Origin: Alphaproteobacteria bacterium
GTDB taxonomy: Bacteria > Pseudomonadota > Alphaproteobacteria > Reyranellales > Reyranellaceae
NCBI GenBank assembly: GCA_017307275.1
Contig: JAFKFK010000041.1
Span: 1-49,991 of the forward strand
Direction of reading: 5' to 3'
DNA: 49,991 bases
The position numbers were made by a program, and so were the translations under genes. The notes beneath the pieces are model-generated. The model had not been told where the DNA came from and did no database searches. It saw only the letters and a program-made list of their open reading frames with translations. Positions 49,674 through 49,991 of the stretch are shown in pieces; the first letter of the stretch is position 1, and each line of letters opens with the position of its first letter.

Positions 49674-49991
49674 ATGGCGGCCGACCGCACTTCTCTCAGC
49701 AAGGTCGTGAGCGACCAAATCCGCGGACAGATCCTCGAAGGAAAGTTCCGTCCCGGCGAGCGCCTGGTCGAGGACAAGCTCTCCGCCGATCTCGGTGTGT
49801 CGCGCGTGCCGGTACGTGAGGCCCTGCTCGGCCTTTCCATCGAAGGGCTGGTGCGGCTGGAGCCACGCCGCGGCGCGACCGTGGCCGAGATAACGCCGCA
49901 GATCGTGGCCGAGCTTGTCGAAGTCCGCGCCCTGCTGGAGGGCCAGAACGCCTGCCTGGCGGCGCGCCGTCACGATCCCGAGATCGTGGCG
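49674..49991 (+). CDS. GntR-family transcriptional regulator (3' end outside window)
   Basis: The first 106 residues of a GntR regulator; the frame runs off the window. Residues about 8-70 are the winged helix: VVSDQIRGQILEGKFRPGERL, then DLGVSRVPVREALLGLSIEGL and the wing VRLEPRRGATVAEIT. The next helix, VAELVEVRALLEGQNACLAA, starts an FCD-type ligand-binding domain. The ATG is two bases after the GlcG stop, so it is co-transcribed. It is the obvious candidate for binding the two GTATAC-centred sites at 48389-48452 and controlling its own operon and the Rieske gene; this is inference. Confidence 0.93.
   Translation, partial: MAADRTSLSKVVSDQIRGQILEGKFRPGERLVEDKLSADLGVSRVPVREALLGLSIEGLVRLEPRRGATVAEITPQIVAELVEVRALLEGQNACLAARRHDPEIVA

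Noticed and set aside
1..49991. Search for tRNA, rRNA, CRISPR arrays, insertion sequences and prophage genes
   Set aside because: None was recognised by eye on either strand; a covariance search for tRNA was not possible here.

Overview
This is a GC-rich, densely coding chromosomal segment. No rRNA, tRNA, CRISPR array, insertion sequence or phage gene was seen, and no gap between genes exceeds 300 bases. Gene content points to an Alphaproteobacterium of the Reyranella/Bradyrhizobium kind: two Bug/TctC solute receptors, many CoA-linked catabolic enzymes, a Liv-type ABC importer, a large two-subunit indolepyruvate oxidoreductase and an NdvB-like glucan synthase. The taxonomic guess is inference from family content only.

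Left end (1-8646). Two tandem acyl-CoA dehydrogenases (the first cut by the window edge), an atypical enoyl-CoA hydratase and a biotin carboxylase/biotin carrier protein form an operon. It resembles the tail of a Liu or Atu operon (leucine or acyclic terpene/citronellate breakdown). A Bug receptor with a hairpin over its ribosome binding site, a TTG-started amidase, an HSDL2-like short-chain dehydrogenase and an alpha/beta hydrolase follow.

8653-19616. A long leftward catabolic block runs from a dienelactone hydrolase and an iron-dependent alcohol dehydrogenase into a Liv-type ABC importer (receptor, two permeases, two ATPases). It continues with an NAD-type SDR, a cupin of the 2,4'-dihydroxyacetophenone dioxygenase type and a CmcJ/NvfI-family oxidoreductase. 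The importer promoter carries inverted repeats and a 14-bp tandem repeat. A CaiB-type CoA transferase and an SDR are divergent from it.

19617-33964. A structured 240-bp gap with a terminator precedes a secreted von Willebrand A protein, an AI-2E-type permease and an RND pump with its adaptor. A GMC oxidoreductase follows, then a tight leftward operon of a DTW-domain protein, IorA, IorB and two hotdog thioesterases.

34000-46535. A rightward three-gene unit encodes an unrecognised protein built of two copies of one domain, a stand-alone 73-residue biotinyl carrier and a YeiH-type membrane protein. After it come a YegD-like Hsp70, a GST, a second Bug receptor, a TTG-started MaoC hydratase, a Nudix/methyltransferase pair, a GH17-GT2 glucan synthase, an alpha/beta hydrolase, a TauE/SafE exporter and a dual-specificity phosphatase.

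Right end (46579-49991). A second CmcJ/NvfI oxidoreductase and a short Rieske protein are read leftward. A heme-oxygenase-like diiron protein, a GlcG/DUF336 protein and a GntR regulator (cut by the window edge) are read rightward. The divergent promoter region holds two GTATAC-centred operator-like sites 52 bp apart, each overlapping a putative -10 box. This looks like an autoregulated catabolic locus.

The most promising uncharacterised items are the duplicated-domain protein with its biotinyl partner (34000-36088) and the GntR/Rieske/diiron locus (46579-49991).
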